A stretch of DNA of 30,542 nt from an uncultured Sphingobacteriales bacterium (GCA_937991535.1 CALKHN010000094.1:1-30542); one strand, 5' to 3'. Counted from the stretch's first letter, positions 8,803 through 17,910 are shown. Program-made: numbers and translations. The notes: generated from the letters alone by a model not told the origin.

Positions 8803-9120
8803 CCGTTTTTAAGCATTCATAAGTACTTATGAACGCGCTAAACGATCCCCGGTGTTTGTATACGATTTTATTTTTAACGGATACGATAGTCATAAGAATT
8901 GAATATTGCGCTTCAATTGCTACTCACGATCAAAATCACATCCGGGAAACTGGATGGGTTGAATACAGGTTGTATGGGGTACGGATTGAAATGCTTATCA
9001 AATCTATTCGTTTATTTTAAAAACCGAAAACATTTTTTGGCGTTCTGTACCGCAAAGGCTGCCGCGGGGAAACAATTTTAACGCGGGCTTCGCCTGCCAT
9101 AACTGTTTACAGAATGCACA
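8803..9120. repeat. Dispersed repeat family 1, copy D
   Basis: About 318 bp beginning CCGTTTTTAAGCATTCATAAG. The head holds an 18-bp perfect palindrome, TTCATAAGTACTTATGAA (8816-8833), where copies E and F have a hairpin. The core matches the other copies (TACGGATTGAAATGCTTATC, then AAATCTATTCGTTTATTTT). The tail is diverged but still GC-rich. It directly abuts the 5' end of the minus-strand gene at 8078-8797. Confidence 0.65.
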
Positions 9121-9128
9121 CCCCTCTG

Positions 9129-9563
9129 TCATAGCTGTTTGTTGAACATCACATACGAAGTCAGCCTGCTTATTTTTTCGTCTTTAAAATGAAATACATC
9201 ACAAAATACCGCATCAAGTTTACTTCCGTCTTTCATTTTTGCCTTTACTGTTCCTTCGGCAACCACGATGTTTCCTTCTTCTACAAGTCTCATTATTTTA
9301 ATGTCAGGATGCCCGTCAGCATTTGCGTTTTCAATATCTTTGTCAAACGCAGCTTTGCCATTGTGAAGATAAAAACCGGGCATTTCCCAAACGATATCGT
9401 CAGTAAGGCAGGATAATATTTTTTCATGGTCAGTATGGCGAAAGCCGTCCATGTATTTTTCTACGATCTGCTTTTGCTCACTCATACCTTTATTTGTTGT
9501 TTTGTTGTTATGGCAGGACTTTAAAGCTAAAACCGTCAATACCACAAAAGTGCAGATGTCCAT
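9129..9563 (-). CDS. NTF2-like/SnoaL-like protein
   Basis: An alpha+beta cone-barrel protein. The core MSEQKQIVEKYMDGFRHTD, ILSCLTDDIVWEMPGFYLHNGKAAF and the strands VAEGTVKAKMKDGS and AVFCDVFHFKDEKISRL are typical of nuclear transport factor 2-like proteins. These are often small-molecule-binding or isomerase-like, and the substrate is unknown. Two starts compete. The ATG at 9485 (MSEQ) gives the classic 118-residue cytosolic form. The ATG at 9563 adds MDICTFVVLTVLALKSC, which looks like a lipoprotein signal with an LKSC lipobox. I give the longer form with low certainty on the start. Confidence 0.75.
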   Translation of the reverse strand: MDICTFVVLTVLALKSCHNNKTTNKGMSEQKQIVEKYMDGFRHTDHEKILSCLTDDIVWEMPGFYLHNGKAAFDKDIENANADGHPDIKIMRLVEEGNIVVAEGTVKAKMKDGSKLDAVFCDVFHFKDEKISRLTSYVMFNKQL

Positions 9564-9735
9564 TAGAATTACTGAACTTGAACCTTGCACATATGTTTCA
9601 CCGGCTCCCTTGCAAAACTGATGTTGGCTAAAGCCAAATTACAAAAGCGCAGTAGAATTACCAATTTGAATTAAGCCACTTCGGCTTAAATAAATTATTA
9701 GGCCGATGATGCAGGCGAAGCCGTGTAACCAGCAA

Positions 9736-10542
9736 TCATCGCATCTCGAACAGTTCCTGATGGAAATGCTCCTTTGGCACCCCCAATTGCTGCAGGCCGT
9801 CCTTAAGCGATTTTCCCATTGCCGCCGGCCCGCAAAACCAGATGTGGGCCCCGGCCAGTTGCGGAACCGCTTGCTGCAGGTGTTGGGCAGTTAAAAACCC
9901 GTTGTGATCACTGTAATGCATGTACAGCAGGCGGACGATGCCCGATACTGTGCCCGCCAAAACCACGGCAGTCAGCACGAAGCCCAGTGGCGTCAACCAG
10001 TAGCGACTGTCGAGGAGCACTGCCGCATGAAATACCAATAACAGATAGGTTGGTACGAACAGCCAGTGTGTTTTGAAGAACCAGCGATAGGGGAAGCGTT
10101 TAACCAGCGCCAGAATACTGAGCACCAGCACCAGCTTCCACGCCTGGTCGCCGATGAAAACCGCCAGGTCGTGCTGATTGGGAAATAACCCTTCCCAGTT
10201 GCGGGCGGCCTGGGCCGAAGACGCTTCGGTTTCGCTCCCCCTAACCAAGCCATAAGACTGCCAGTGGATGGCAGCAACAATCAGATTAGCGATGCCCAGC
10301 CATTTGTGCAGGCGATACATTTTGTCCAGCCCACCTATCCACGGCTCCACGATATGGGGCCGGTTCGCCAGGATGAGCGACAAACTCATTAAAATGATGG
10401 CGAGAACTCCGGTTCCCTGCATGAGGGCGTCGCCAGCGCGGCGGGTTCCGGAAGCGCCCATCCAGAGTGGCGCCTCAGCCATGATCCAGAGGACCAGCAT
10501 AATTGCAAAAACTCCGGAAAAGATCAGTTGAATACGCTTCAT
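9736..10542 (-). CDS. Ferric-reductase-like transmembrane protein, internally deleted
   Basis: 268 residues. Residues 1-205 are a ferric-reductase-like haem-binding membrane domain: MKRIQLIFSGVFAIMLVLW, then GLDKMYRLHKWLG (His79), IHW (His93), THW (His159) and FHA (His172) as haem-ligand candidates. Full-length relatives continue with a FAD-binding domain and an NAD(P)-binding domain and end in WFCGP and FHQE-FEMR. Here HYSDHNGFLTA (about 209-219) is followed at once by AHIWFCGP (232-239) and the end FHQELFEMR. About 150 residues holding the flavin site and most of the nucleotide site therefore appear to be missing, with the frame kept (junction near 9905-9915). The gene is clearly more G+C-rich than its neighbours, which suggests transfer from another phylum, perhaps Pseudomonadota. 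Activity as an electron carrier without a partner is doubtful. Confidence 0.82.
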   Translation of the reverse strand: MKRIQLIFSGVFAIMLVLWIMAEAPLWMGASGTRRAGDALMQGTGVLAIILMSLSLILANRPHIVEPWIGGLDKMYRLHKWLGIANLIVAAIHWQSYGLVRGSETEASSAQAARNWEGLFPNQHDLAVFIGDQAWKLVLVLSILALVKRFPYRWFFKTHWLFVPTYLLLVFHAAVLLDSRYWLTPLGFVLTAVVLAGTVSGIVRLLYMHYSDHNGFLTAQHLQQAVPQLAGAHIWFCGPAAMGKSLKDGLQQLGVPKEHFHQELFEMR

Positions 10543-10631
10543 TTGTTGTAATTTAAAATGAATGGTGATGAGTGCCTGGTTTTCGGGGTTATTGGGCGCC
10601 TTAATATAAGAGTCCTGGAGTTTAAACAGGG

Positions 10632-11621
10632 TTACGTTTCACCAGATGTATACATCGCTTTATACAATCCGTTTGCGTCTAATAACGCTTCGTGCGTTCC
10701 CATTTCCACAATACTACCCTTATCCATAACAATAATCTTATCGGCATTACGGACTGTAGACAAGCGGTGGGCGATAATAAAGCTCGTGTTATTTTCCGTT
10801 AGTTCTTTCATGCCTTCCTGAATGAGTACTTCCGTTCTGGTATCTACTGATGAAGTAGCCTCATCTAAAATGGTGATTGGCGCCTTTTTAATAAGCGCCC
10901 GTGCAATCGTTATCAACTGACGTTGACCCTGGGAAATATTAGCCCCCCCATCTGTTAAAATAGTGTCGTATTGATCAGGTAATTGTTCGATAAAATGATC
11001 GGCCCGGGCCATTTTTGCAGCTTTTATAACTTCATCTTTGGGAACCGCGTCTAATGAGGTATGAGCATCAGGCATATAGCCATAGGCGATGTTTTCAAAT
11101 ATGGTTCCTTCAAACAACCAGGTATCCTGCAGCACCATAGCAAACGCTTTTCGCAATTCATTTGAATCATAGTTTTTGGTATTTTTATGATCCAGCAAAA
11201 TCTTCCCATCCTGTATTTCATAAAAGCGCATGAGTAAATTAACTAAAGTTGTCTTACCTGCACCGGTAGAACCCACAATCGCGAATTGCTGACCCTCCGG
11301 CACTTCTAAAGAAACTTTTTCAAATAAAGGTGAACCTGGTACATAAGCGAAATCAACATTGTTAAACGTAATATGGCCTTTTACATCCTTAGGATTTAAC
11401 GATTCCGTACCGAACTCTTTAATTTCTTCCACATCCAAAAATGTATAGATGCGTTCTGCAGATGCCAAAGCGCTAAGCATCGTATTCATAATGCCCATCA
11501 CTTGTGTAAAAGGTGCATTAAACATCCTGACGTACTGTATAATCGCCTGAAAATTACCTAAGTTCAGACTGCCGTTGATTACGTTATATCCACCAATAAC
11601 ACTCACCAAAACGTCACCCAA
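10632..11621 (-). CDS. ABC exporter (MdlB-like), truncated: last TM part plus ATPase domain
   Basis: 329 residues of a half-size ABC exporter that normally has about 580-620. What remains is the end of the membrane domain (VSVIGGYNVINGSLNLGNFQ) and the coupling segment with SAERIYTFLDVEEIKEF, then a complete nucleotide-binding domain. That domain has Walker A GSTGAGKTT, Q-loop MVLQDTWLFEGTI, signature NISQGQRQL, Walker B ITILDEATSSVD and the H-loop IIAHRLS. The start shown (TTG at 11621) is only where the frame meets the breakpoint. Immediately beyond it, the sequence becomes a DoxX gene on the other strand. Without most of its transmembrane helices it cannot form a normal transporter, so I regard it as a remnant. 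Confidence 0.85.
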   Translation of the reverse strand: MGDVLVSVIGGYNVINGSLNLGNFQAIIQYVRMFNAPFTQVMGIMNTMLSALASAERIYTFLDVEEIKEFGTESLNPKDVKGHITFNNVDFAYVPGSPLFEKVSLEVPEGQQFAIVGSTGAGKTTLVNLLMRFYEIQDGKILLDHKNTKNYDSNELRKAFAMVLQDTWLFEGTIFENIAYGYMPDAHTSLDAVPKDEVIKAAKMARADHFIEQLPDQYDTILTDGGANISQGQRQLITIARALIKKAPITILDEATSSVDTRTEVLIQEGMKELTENNTSFIIAHRLSTVRNADKIIVMDKGSIVEMGTHEALLDANGLYKAMYTSGET

Positions 11622-11966
11622 ACAGCCGGACTCCCCTGGCTTATCGCCTTTCTGGTTATCGTCATAGAATTTTTCGGTTCCCTATCCCTTATCCTGGGAT
11701 TTGCCACCCGAATTTGGAGCTTCTCCATGTTCCTTCTGTTTATGGGCATCGTCTACACTTCGCACTTCCAGCATGGATTCTTCATGAACTGGTTTGGCAA
11801 CCAAAAAGGCGAAGGTTACGAGTACTTCCTGCTGGCTATGGGCATTTCAGCATCCCTGGTATTCACGGGTGGGGGTAAATTTTCATTAGACGGGTTCTTC
11901 TCAAAAATGAAGAAGAAACCCTTACAAGATTCGGTACGAAGAAGGGTTTCGGTTAAGATGTCTTAG
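11622..11966 (+). pseudogene. DoxX family protein, 5'-truncated
   Basis: The open frame can be read from about 11622 (TAGLPWLIAFLVIVIEFFG) through LILGFATRIWSFSM, TSHFQHGFFMNWFGNQ and GYEYFLLAMGISASLVFTGG to a stop at 11964-11966. This is a DoxX protein that lacks its first 40-60 residues and its start. An internal ATG at 11727 gives only 79 residues. The lost 5' end coincides exactly with the lost 5' end of the ABC gene on the other strand. A 9-bp inverted repeat (GAAACCCTT 11915-11923, AAGGGTTTC 11942-11950) lies in its last codons. Confidence 0.8.
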
Positions 11967-12046
11967 GTTGCTGTTGGTTCGCAAAATAGCAAATCAAAAG
12001 CCCATAAATTTGGATAAGGCCAAAGATTAAAACCTCCCTGATATGC

Positions 12047-14749
12047 TTAGAGCCAGCGATTGAACTTTCGTATGTACCAGTTCTTCACCAGTTGGGTAAG
12101 CACGCAATAACCAAGCAGTATGGCAAACAGCCAGGGAAAATAAGCGAATGGCAGCGGTTGCATTTTAAGGGCGTCTGCCAATGGCGTAAATGGAATGGCA
12201 ATACCGATCACTATAATCGTAAAGGTGAGTGCAACAACAGGAGCCGAAGCCCAGCTTTGAATGAATGGAATCTTCCGGGTTCGGATCATGTGTACAATCA
12301 GGGTTTGGGAGAGCAAACCTTCCACAAACCAGCCGGTTTGAAACAAGGACTGATGTTCGGGGGAATTGGCTTTAAAGTAAAAGAACATCAAGGCAAAAGT
12401 GGCGTAGTCGCAGATGGAACTGATGGGCCCAATGTATAACATGAAGCGCTGGATGCCGGAGGTGTCCCATTTTTTGGGTTCCTGCAAAAATTCCTCATCT
12501 ATCCGGTCCCAGGGGATAGAAATCTGCGAGATATCGTATAATAAATTTTGCATGAGCAATTGAACCGGAAGCATGGGCAGAAAAGGTAGGAACGCACTCG
12601 CCCCCAACATGCTGAACATGTTGCCGAAATTGCTGCTGGTGGTCATTTTGATGTACTTGATGATGTTGCCGAAAGTTTGCCGGCCGTAGAGCACGCCATC
12701 GCGCAGCACCATCAGGTCTTTTTCGAGCAGAATGATGTCGGCGCTTTCCTTGGCAATGTCCACGGCCGTATCCACACTGATGCCAACATCGGCCTGATGC
12801 AAAGCAGCAGCATCATTGATGCCATCGCCCATAAAGCCAATGGTATGTCCCTTTTCCTGCAATGCTTTAACAATGCGTTGTTTCTGTCCAGGGCTCAGTT
12901 TAGCAAAAATAGAAACATCATCCATTTGAGCCAGCAGGTCTTCATCACGCAACCGTTCCACATCCGCGCCCAGTAGAATGTTCTTAATCGGAATGCCTAC
13001 GTCGTTACAGATTTTGCGGGTTACCACTTCATTATCTCCGGTCAGCACTTTTATGTTTACGCCAAGAGCGCGCAAGGCTTCGGTGGAAGATTTTGCGGAG
13101 GGCTTGGCAGGGTCTAAAAAACCAATGAACCCAGTTAAGGTCATATCCTTTTCATCATCCACTGAATAGTTGAGGGCACGGGCGTCAAATTCTCTGATGG
13201 CCACCAATAAAACCCGCAAGCCCTCCTCATTCAAACGCTTTGTCGTGTCAACCACCACATTCCGCATAGAAGCATCCATGGGTACCACCTTATCGCTTTC
13301 AATATGAAGGGCATGGTCTTCGCCCGGGTCAAAAGCATGGGTACATAAGTCCAGCATTTCTTCAACAGCCCCTTTGCAAATCAGGAGATGTTTTCCGTTT
13401 TGTTCTTTGAGAATAACCGACATTCTTCTGCGCTGGAAATCGAACGGAATTTCATCTACCTTCTCAAAGTGTTCTTCAACCTTCAGGTAATCTTGCACTT
13501 CCACATGCTCCAGCACGGCCACATCCAGAAGATTCTTTAATCCGGTTTGGTGGTAGCTGTTCAGGAATGCCCATTTCAGTACTTCTTCGTCATCTTCCCC
13601 CAACATATTCAGGTGGCGCGTCAGTACGATTTTATCCAGGGTTAAGGTACCCGTTTTATCGGTGCAGAAAACATCCATGGCGCCAATGTTCTGAATGGAA
13701 TTCAATCGTTTTACAATCACTTTTCGTTTGCTCATGTTTCCCGCCCCTTTGGCCAGGTTAGCGGTAACAATCATCGGCAACATTTCAGGCGTTAACCCAA
13801 CGGCAACAGCTATTGCAAAGAGCAGGGCCTCCAGCCAGTTGCCTTTCACCAATCCGTTGATCACAAAAATGAGTGGCACCATCACCAGCATTAATCGAAT
13901 GAGCAAAAAGCTAACTTTTTTTACGCCTTTATCGAAACTTGTTTCGGATTGGGCGCCAAGGATTGCCTGGCTAAGGGAACCAAAATAGGTTTGGTCCCCG
14001 GTATTCACGACGATGGCAGTTGCACTTCCGCTAACCACATTGGTGCCCATGAAACAAATGTTGCTAAGTTCTAAAGGCGACAAAATATTGGCATCACTCA
14101 CCGCATTCGGCCGCTTTTCTACCGGCAGGGCTTCGCCCGTAAGCATGGCCTGGTTGACGAACAAATCTTTGGATTGAACCATGCGGCAATCCGCAGGAAT
14201 CATATCGCCGGCAGAAATCCGCACCACGTCCCCGGGCACTAAGTATAGAATATCTGTTTCAAACTTTCCTTTGTCTTTTCGAAAGACCGTGGTGGTGGTT
14301 CTAACCATGTTTTTCAATTCCTCGGCTGCCTTGTTGCTGCGATATTCCTGAAAGAAGCGCAGGAGCGAGCTGATGAGCACCATGCTACTCACCAGGATTA
14401 CCGTTTTGTAATCTCTTTCACCCGGGTTTGCAATGATTCCATCTGTAACGAGGGAAATCAATGCAATGACTACCAGAATGCCCGTAAATGGAGTGATGAA
14501 TGCGCGCAGGAGTTGTATGAACCAGGAGGGTGTTTTTTCATGGCGCAATGTGTTGGGGCCGTATTGTTTCAATCTTTCCTCAGCCTGGGTTTCGGTAATG
14601 CCCACCAGGCTGCTATCAAGCATTTTGAGATAGGCCTGCTCCTCACTGTGGCTAGCGTTGAGCAGCCTGCCGGCTGCTTCTTTGTTCAAATCATTTCCGT
14701 GGCCCAAAGCGTGCCTGGGTTCGGAATTTGGGGTTATTGCAGGGAGCAT
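12047..14749 (-). CDS. mgtA: Magnesium-translocating P-type ATPase (type IIIB)
   Basis: A full-length 900-residue P-type ATPase that would import Mg2+ across the inner membrane at the cost of ATP. Visible features in order: an N-terminal cytosolic part, TM helices from about 78; actuator motif TGEALP at 204-209; membrane motif GLTPEMLP at 318-325, characteristic of MgtA/MgtB; phosphorylation site DKTGT with Asp364; KGAVEEML in the nucleotide domain; TGDN near 570; hinge MGDGINDAAAL at 640-650; and four C-terminal TM helices. No key residue is missing. The start lies 17 bases downstream of the stop of the MacB-like permease, so it is probably the last gene of the MacAB-like operon, an unusual partner. 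I see no Mg-sensing leader in the 17-base gap. Confidence 0.95.
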   Translation of the reverse strand: MLPAITPNSEPRHALGHGNDLNKEAAGRLLNASHSEEQAYLKMLDSSLVGITETQAEERLKQYGPNTLRHEKTPSWFIQLLRAFITPFTGILVVIALISLVTDGIIANPGERDYKTVILVSSMVLISSLLRFFQEYRSNKAAEELKNMVRTTTTVFRKDKGKFETDILYLVPGDVVRISAGDMIPADCRMVQSKDLFVNQAMLTGEALPVEKRPNAVSDANILSPLELSNICFMGTNVVSGSATAIVVNTGDQTYFGSLSQAILGAQSETSFDKGVKKVSFLLIRLMLVMVPLIFVINGLVKGNWLEALLFAIAVAVGLTPEMLPMIVTANLAKGAGNMSKRKVIVKRLNSIQNIGAMDVFCTDKTGTLTLDKIVLTRHLNMLGEDDEEVLKWAFLNSYHQTGLKNLLDVAVLEHVEVQDYLKVEEHFEKVDEIPFDFQRRRMSVILKEQNGKHLLICKGAVEEMLDLCTHAFDPGEDHALHIESDKVVPMDASMRNVVVDTTKRLNEEGLRVLLVAIREFDARALNYSVDDEKDMTLTGFIGFLDPAKPSAKSSTEALRALGVNIKVLTGDNEVVTRKICNDVGIPIKNILLGADVERLRDEDLLAQMDDVSIFAKLSPGQKQRIVKALQEKGHTIGFMGDGINDAAALHQADVGISVDTAVDIAKESADIILLEKDLMVLRDGVLYGRQTFGNIIKYIKMTTSSNFGNMFSMLGASAFLPFLPMLPVQLLMQNLLYDISQISIPWDRIDEEFLQEPKKWDTSGIQRFMLYIGPISSICDYATFALMFFYFKANSPEHQSLFQTGWFVEGLLSQTLIVHMIRTRKIPFIQSWASAPVVALTFTIIVIGIAIPFTPLADALKMQPLPFAYFPWLFAILLGYCVLTQLVKNWYIRKFNRWL

Positions 14750-14766
14750 GGTGGTGTATTGTAAAA

Positions 14767-15987
14767 CTATTCATATCTCAACGCTTCAATAGGATTTAAA
14801 CGGGATGCTTTCAGGGCAGGAAAATATCCGAATGCGACCCCTACAAAAAAGGCAAATCCGAAAGCCAGAAGTACAGAGTAGGGTTCAATAATCACAGGCC
14901 AGTTCATAATATTACCTACTAGCGCAGTAACGCCATAGCCAAGAAATACTCCTATCAGTCCGCCTGCCAAACATAATACAACGGCTTCGGTAAGGAATTG
15001 CATAAGAATAGCGCTTGCTGGAGCACCGACCGCCAGGCGTAACCCGATTTCCCTGGTTCGTTCGGTTACGGTGACCAGCATGATATTCATAATACCAATG
15101 CCTCCTACCAGTAGCGAAATTGAGGCTATGGACGCAAGCAGTATGGTTAAAACATTCGTGATTGATCCAAAAATATTCGTGATCTCGGAAAGGGATTGAA
15201 GCCTGAAGTCCGGCTCACCGTCCTTCACCAATTTTTGCCTGTTGATCAGGGTATTCTCTATTTCTTTTTTTGCCTGATCTATGTGGTTTTCACTTATGGC
15301 GGATATTGCTATCCGCTGCGTATGATTTATGCCCATCAATCTTTTTTGTACAGTGCGGAAGGGAGCCAGAACAATATCGTCCTGGTCTTGTCCCATGCTA
15401 CCCTGTCCCTTTTCTGCCAGAACACCTATAACTACAAAGGGTATTTTGTTGATGCGAATGGTTTTTCCTATGGCTTCCGTGGGCGATGTAAAAAGCTCCT
15501 TAGCTACTGTTTTGCCAATTACACAGACTTTTTGCAGCGATTTTCCAACCTTTTCATCAAACAGGCTTCCCTGGGTAGTTTTAAAGTTCGAGATGTAAAA
15601 ATATTCATGATAGACACCCATGACGGAAGATTGCCAGTTATGGGCGCCGTAAACAACTTGCGCTACTGTTTGCACAATTGGCGAAACATATAAGACCGAC
15701 GGGCAGTATTGCTTGATGGCTATTGCGTCTTTTTCTTCCAATGATGTTGAAGATCCGGCGCCCATTTGTCTGCCCCCTCCGGAAGTAGCTCCCGGAATTA
15801 CTATAATCATATTGGTTCCCAAACTGCTAATCTGCTCCCGGATGCTTGCGTCAGATCCATTCCCAATGGCAAGCATGGCAATTACCGACCCCACACCGAT
15901 AATAATACCCAGCATAGTCAGCAGTGACCTTGAACGGTTCCTGCCCAATGACCGGAAAGCTATTTTCAAAAGGTCAAGGGTGCGCAT
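14767..15987 (-). CDS. MacB-like ABC transporter permease
   Basis: A 406-residue FtsX/MacB-type permease. The N-terminus MRTLDLLKIAFRSLGRNRSR leads into TM1 (LLTMLGIIIGVGSVIAMLAI), then a large periplasmic MacB_PCD domain from about 40 to 270, then three TM helices. Conserved MacB blocks SLLVGGIGIMNIMLVTVTER and TREIGLRLAVGAP are present, and the end is PALKASRLNPIEALRYE. The ATPase is on a separate gene, unlike fused Escherichia MacB. It overlaps the ATPase gene upstream by 14 bases, which implies translational coupling. It would export a peptide, lipid-like compound or macrolide with the adaptor at 16714-17910. Confidence 0.93.
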   Translation of the reverse strand: MRTLDLLKIAFRSLGRNRSRSLLTMLGIIIGVGSVIAMLAIGNGSDASIREQISSLGTNMIIVIPGATSGGGRQMGAGSSTSLEEKDAIAIKQYCPSVLYVSPIVQTVAQVVYGAHNWQSSVMGVYHEYFYISNFKTTQGSLFDEKVGKSLQKVCVIGKTVAKELFTSPTEAIGKTIRINKIPFVVIGVLAEKGQGSMGQDQDDIVLAPFRTVQKRLMGINHTQRIAISAISENHIDQAKKEIENTLINRQKLVKDGEPDFRLQSLSEITNIFGSITNVLTILLASIASISLLVGGIGIMNIMLVTVTERTREIGLRLAVGAPASAILMQFLTEAVVLCLAGGLIGVFLGYGVTALVGNIMNWPVIIEPYSVLLAFGFAFFVGVAFGYFPALKASRLNPIEALRYE

Positions 15988-16717
15988 CAGTTTGATATTC
16001 TTTTAAATAATCTGTTGCTCTTTTCAGTTCAGTCAATTTTTCATCGGAAAGAACCAGCCCATCTTTGAATCGAATGATGCGTTTGGTCAGGGAAGCAATA
16101 TCCGGTTCATGTGTCACCATTATAATGAGTTTTCCTTCGTCATTTAATTCCTGAAACATTTCCATGATCTGGTAACTGGAACGTGAATCCAGGTTCCCGG
16201 TTGGCTCATCGGCAAAGAGGGCCAAGGGGTTGTTGACCAATGCTCTTGCAATGGCAACACGCTGTTGTTGCCCGCCCGAAAGCTCATTAGTCTTGTGATG
16301 CATTCTGTTTGCAAGTCCTACCCGCTCCAATGCATGTTCCGCCAGTTCTATTCTTTCTTTGACAGGTACATTTTTATTGTACAAAAGCGGTAGCTGCACA
16401 TTTTCCAACGCACTGGTACGTGCCAGCAAATTGTAAGACTGGAATACAAAGCCAAACTTACGGTTGCGGATGAATGAAAGTTCCTTTCCCGACAACCCAC
16501 TTACCTTTGTATCTTCAAGTAAGTATTCCCCCGAGGTGGGCTGGTCAAGGCAGCCAATAATATTCAGAAAAGTTGACTTTCCGCTGCCGCTGGCGCCCAT
16601 GATGGATACAAATTCTTTTTCCTCTATTTCAATAGAAACACCTCCCAAAGCGCGTACTTCATTAATGCCCGGATTGAATACCTTCGTAATATCCTTTGTT
16701 TTGATAATTGGCTTCAT
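15974..16717 (-). CDS. MacB/LolD-like ABC transporter ATP-binding protein
   Basis: A 247-residue ATPase with Walker A GASGSGKS at 41-48, Q-loop FVFQSYNLL at about 89-97, signature LSGGQQQR at 146-153, Walker B LALFADEPTGNLDS at about 164-177 and the H-loop VTHEPDIA. The sequence is of the MacB/LolD class that drives mechanotransmission rather than transport through a pore. It overlaps the adaptor gene by 4 bases (ATGA type) and the permease by 14 bases, so the three are one translational unit. Confidence 0.95.
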   Translation of the reverse strand: MKPIIKTKDITKVFNPGINEVRALGGVSIEIEEKEFVSIMGASGSGKSTFLNIIGCLDQPTSGEYLLEDTKVSGLSGKELSFIRNRKFGFVFQSYNLLARTSALENVQLPLLYNKNVPVKERIELAEHALERVGLANRMHHKTNELSGGQQQRVAIARALVNNPLALFADEPTGNLDSRSSYQIMEMFQELNDEGKLIIMVTHEPDIASLTKRIIRFKDGLVLSDEKLTELKRATDYLKEYQTDAHP

Positions 16718-17910
16718 TCTTTTTTTTCGTTATCCTTTTGTGTTTGCGGCATCAGGAAACTTCCGGATGGTTGTTTCTTCTTATTTACTATTTCAACGCT
16801 GCTTACAATTTCATCTCCTTCATTTATATTTCCCGATATTTCAGTTTTGACGCCGTTCGAATAACCAGGTTCAACAGGAATTTCAATAAAGGTGTTATCT
16901 TGTTTTTTCCAGATCGTTTCTTCCGATTTAGATTCGGCATATTTCACTACGCCGCCTTCATTTTTTATTTGCCGGGCAAGTTCGTCGTTCATTTCAAAGG
17001 CAAACACGCCATTCGGCACAGTAAGTACATTTTCTCTTCTTGTCACCAGAATATCCAGGTTAGCGGTCATTCCGGGCATCAGCCTCAGTTCTTTATTTTC
17101 AATGTCAATCTCCACGGTGTATGTCACGACATTTTGCAAGGTCACAGGTTGCAATTGAATTTGACTAACCTTACCGGAAAATAGTTCGTCGGGGAAAGCA
17201 TCCACCCTAAACTCAACAGGTTGCTCCAATTTTACCAGGCCGATATCGGCTTCATCCACGCTCGCCTCAATCAACATTTTCTTCAGGTCGTTTGCAATTA
17301 CATAAAAAGCCGGCGTCGCAAAGGAAGCGGCAACGGTTTGGCCTTCATCCACCTTACGTGAAATGACGATGCCGTCAATGGGCGATCTGATTGTTGCGTA
17401 ATCCAGGTTAACCTGATTTCTTTCTAATTGTAATTTAGCGCTGTTATTGGAAGCCAAAGCCAGTTGATAATCATCCTCTGCTGCTTCTATATCTATTTTG
17501 GCAACCACTCCGTTATTGAACAATTCCGTTGTTCTTTCCAAAGCCCGTTTTGCCTGATTGAACTGCACCTCTGTTTTTGCAAGGGCGGCCTGGCTTTCTT
17601 TTACGAAGGCTAACAGGTTTCGTGTGTCCATACGCGCAATGATTTGATGCGCCTTTACTTTATCATTAAAATCAACATACAATTTTGAAATAATGCCCGA
17701 AACCTGAGTACCCACCTCCACTGTCTGAACCGGGTTTATGGTTCCTGTTGCGGATACCTTTCTTACTAAAGTTTCCCGAACTACTTTATCGGCATTTGCC
17801 ACTATTTCTTTACCGCCATTGTCGAAAAAAAGAAAATAAGCGGCTATTCCGAGAATGATGAGGGCAGCACTCCATCCAACTATTCTGGCGGTTTTATTTT
17901 TTGGCTTCAT
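16714..17910 (-). CDS. MacA-like periplasmic adaptor (efflux HlyD/RND adaptor family)
   Basis: A 398-residue membrane-fusion protein. It has one N-terminal TM helix (IVGWSAALIILGIAAYFLFF), then a lipoyl-like half-motif (VEVGTQVSGIISKLYVDFND) near 65-85. A helical hairpin with AALAKTEVQFNQAKRALERT follows, then the second lipoyl half (ATIRSPIDGIVISRKVDEGQ) and beta-barrel and membrane-proximal domains with LRLMPGMTANLDI. In the family this bridges the MacB-type permease to a TolC-like outer-membrane channel; no TolC gene is in the window, so one must come from elsewhere. It is the first gene of the operon. Confidence 0.94.
   Translation of the reverse strand: MKPKNKTARIVGWSAALIILGIAAYFLFFDNGGKEIVANADKVVRETLVRKVSATGTINPVQTVEVGTQVSGIISKLYVDFNDKVKAHQIIARMDTRNLLAFVKESQAALAKTEVQFNQAKRALERTTELFNNGVVAKIDIEAAEDDYQLALASNNSAKLQLERNQVNLDYATIRSPIDGIVISRKVDEGQTVAASFATPAFYVIANDLKKMLIEASVDEADIGLVKLEQPVEFRVDAFPDELFSGKVSQIQLQPVTLQNVVTYTVEIDIENKELRLMPGMTANLDILVTRRENVLTVPNGVFAFEMNDELARQIKNEGGVVKYAESKSEETIWKKQDNTFIEIPVEPGYSNGVKTEISGNINEGDEIVSSVEIVNKKKQPSGSFLMPQTQKDNEKKE

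Noticed and set aside
15196..15693. Plus-strand open frame of 165 residues
   Set aside because: It is antisense to the periplasmic domain of the MacB-like permease, whose protein features are clear.
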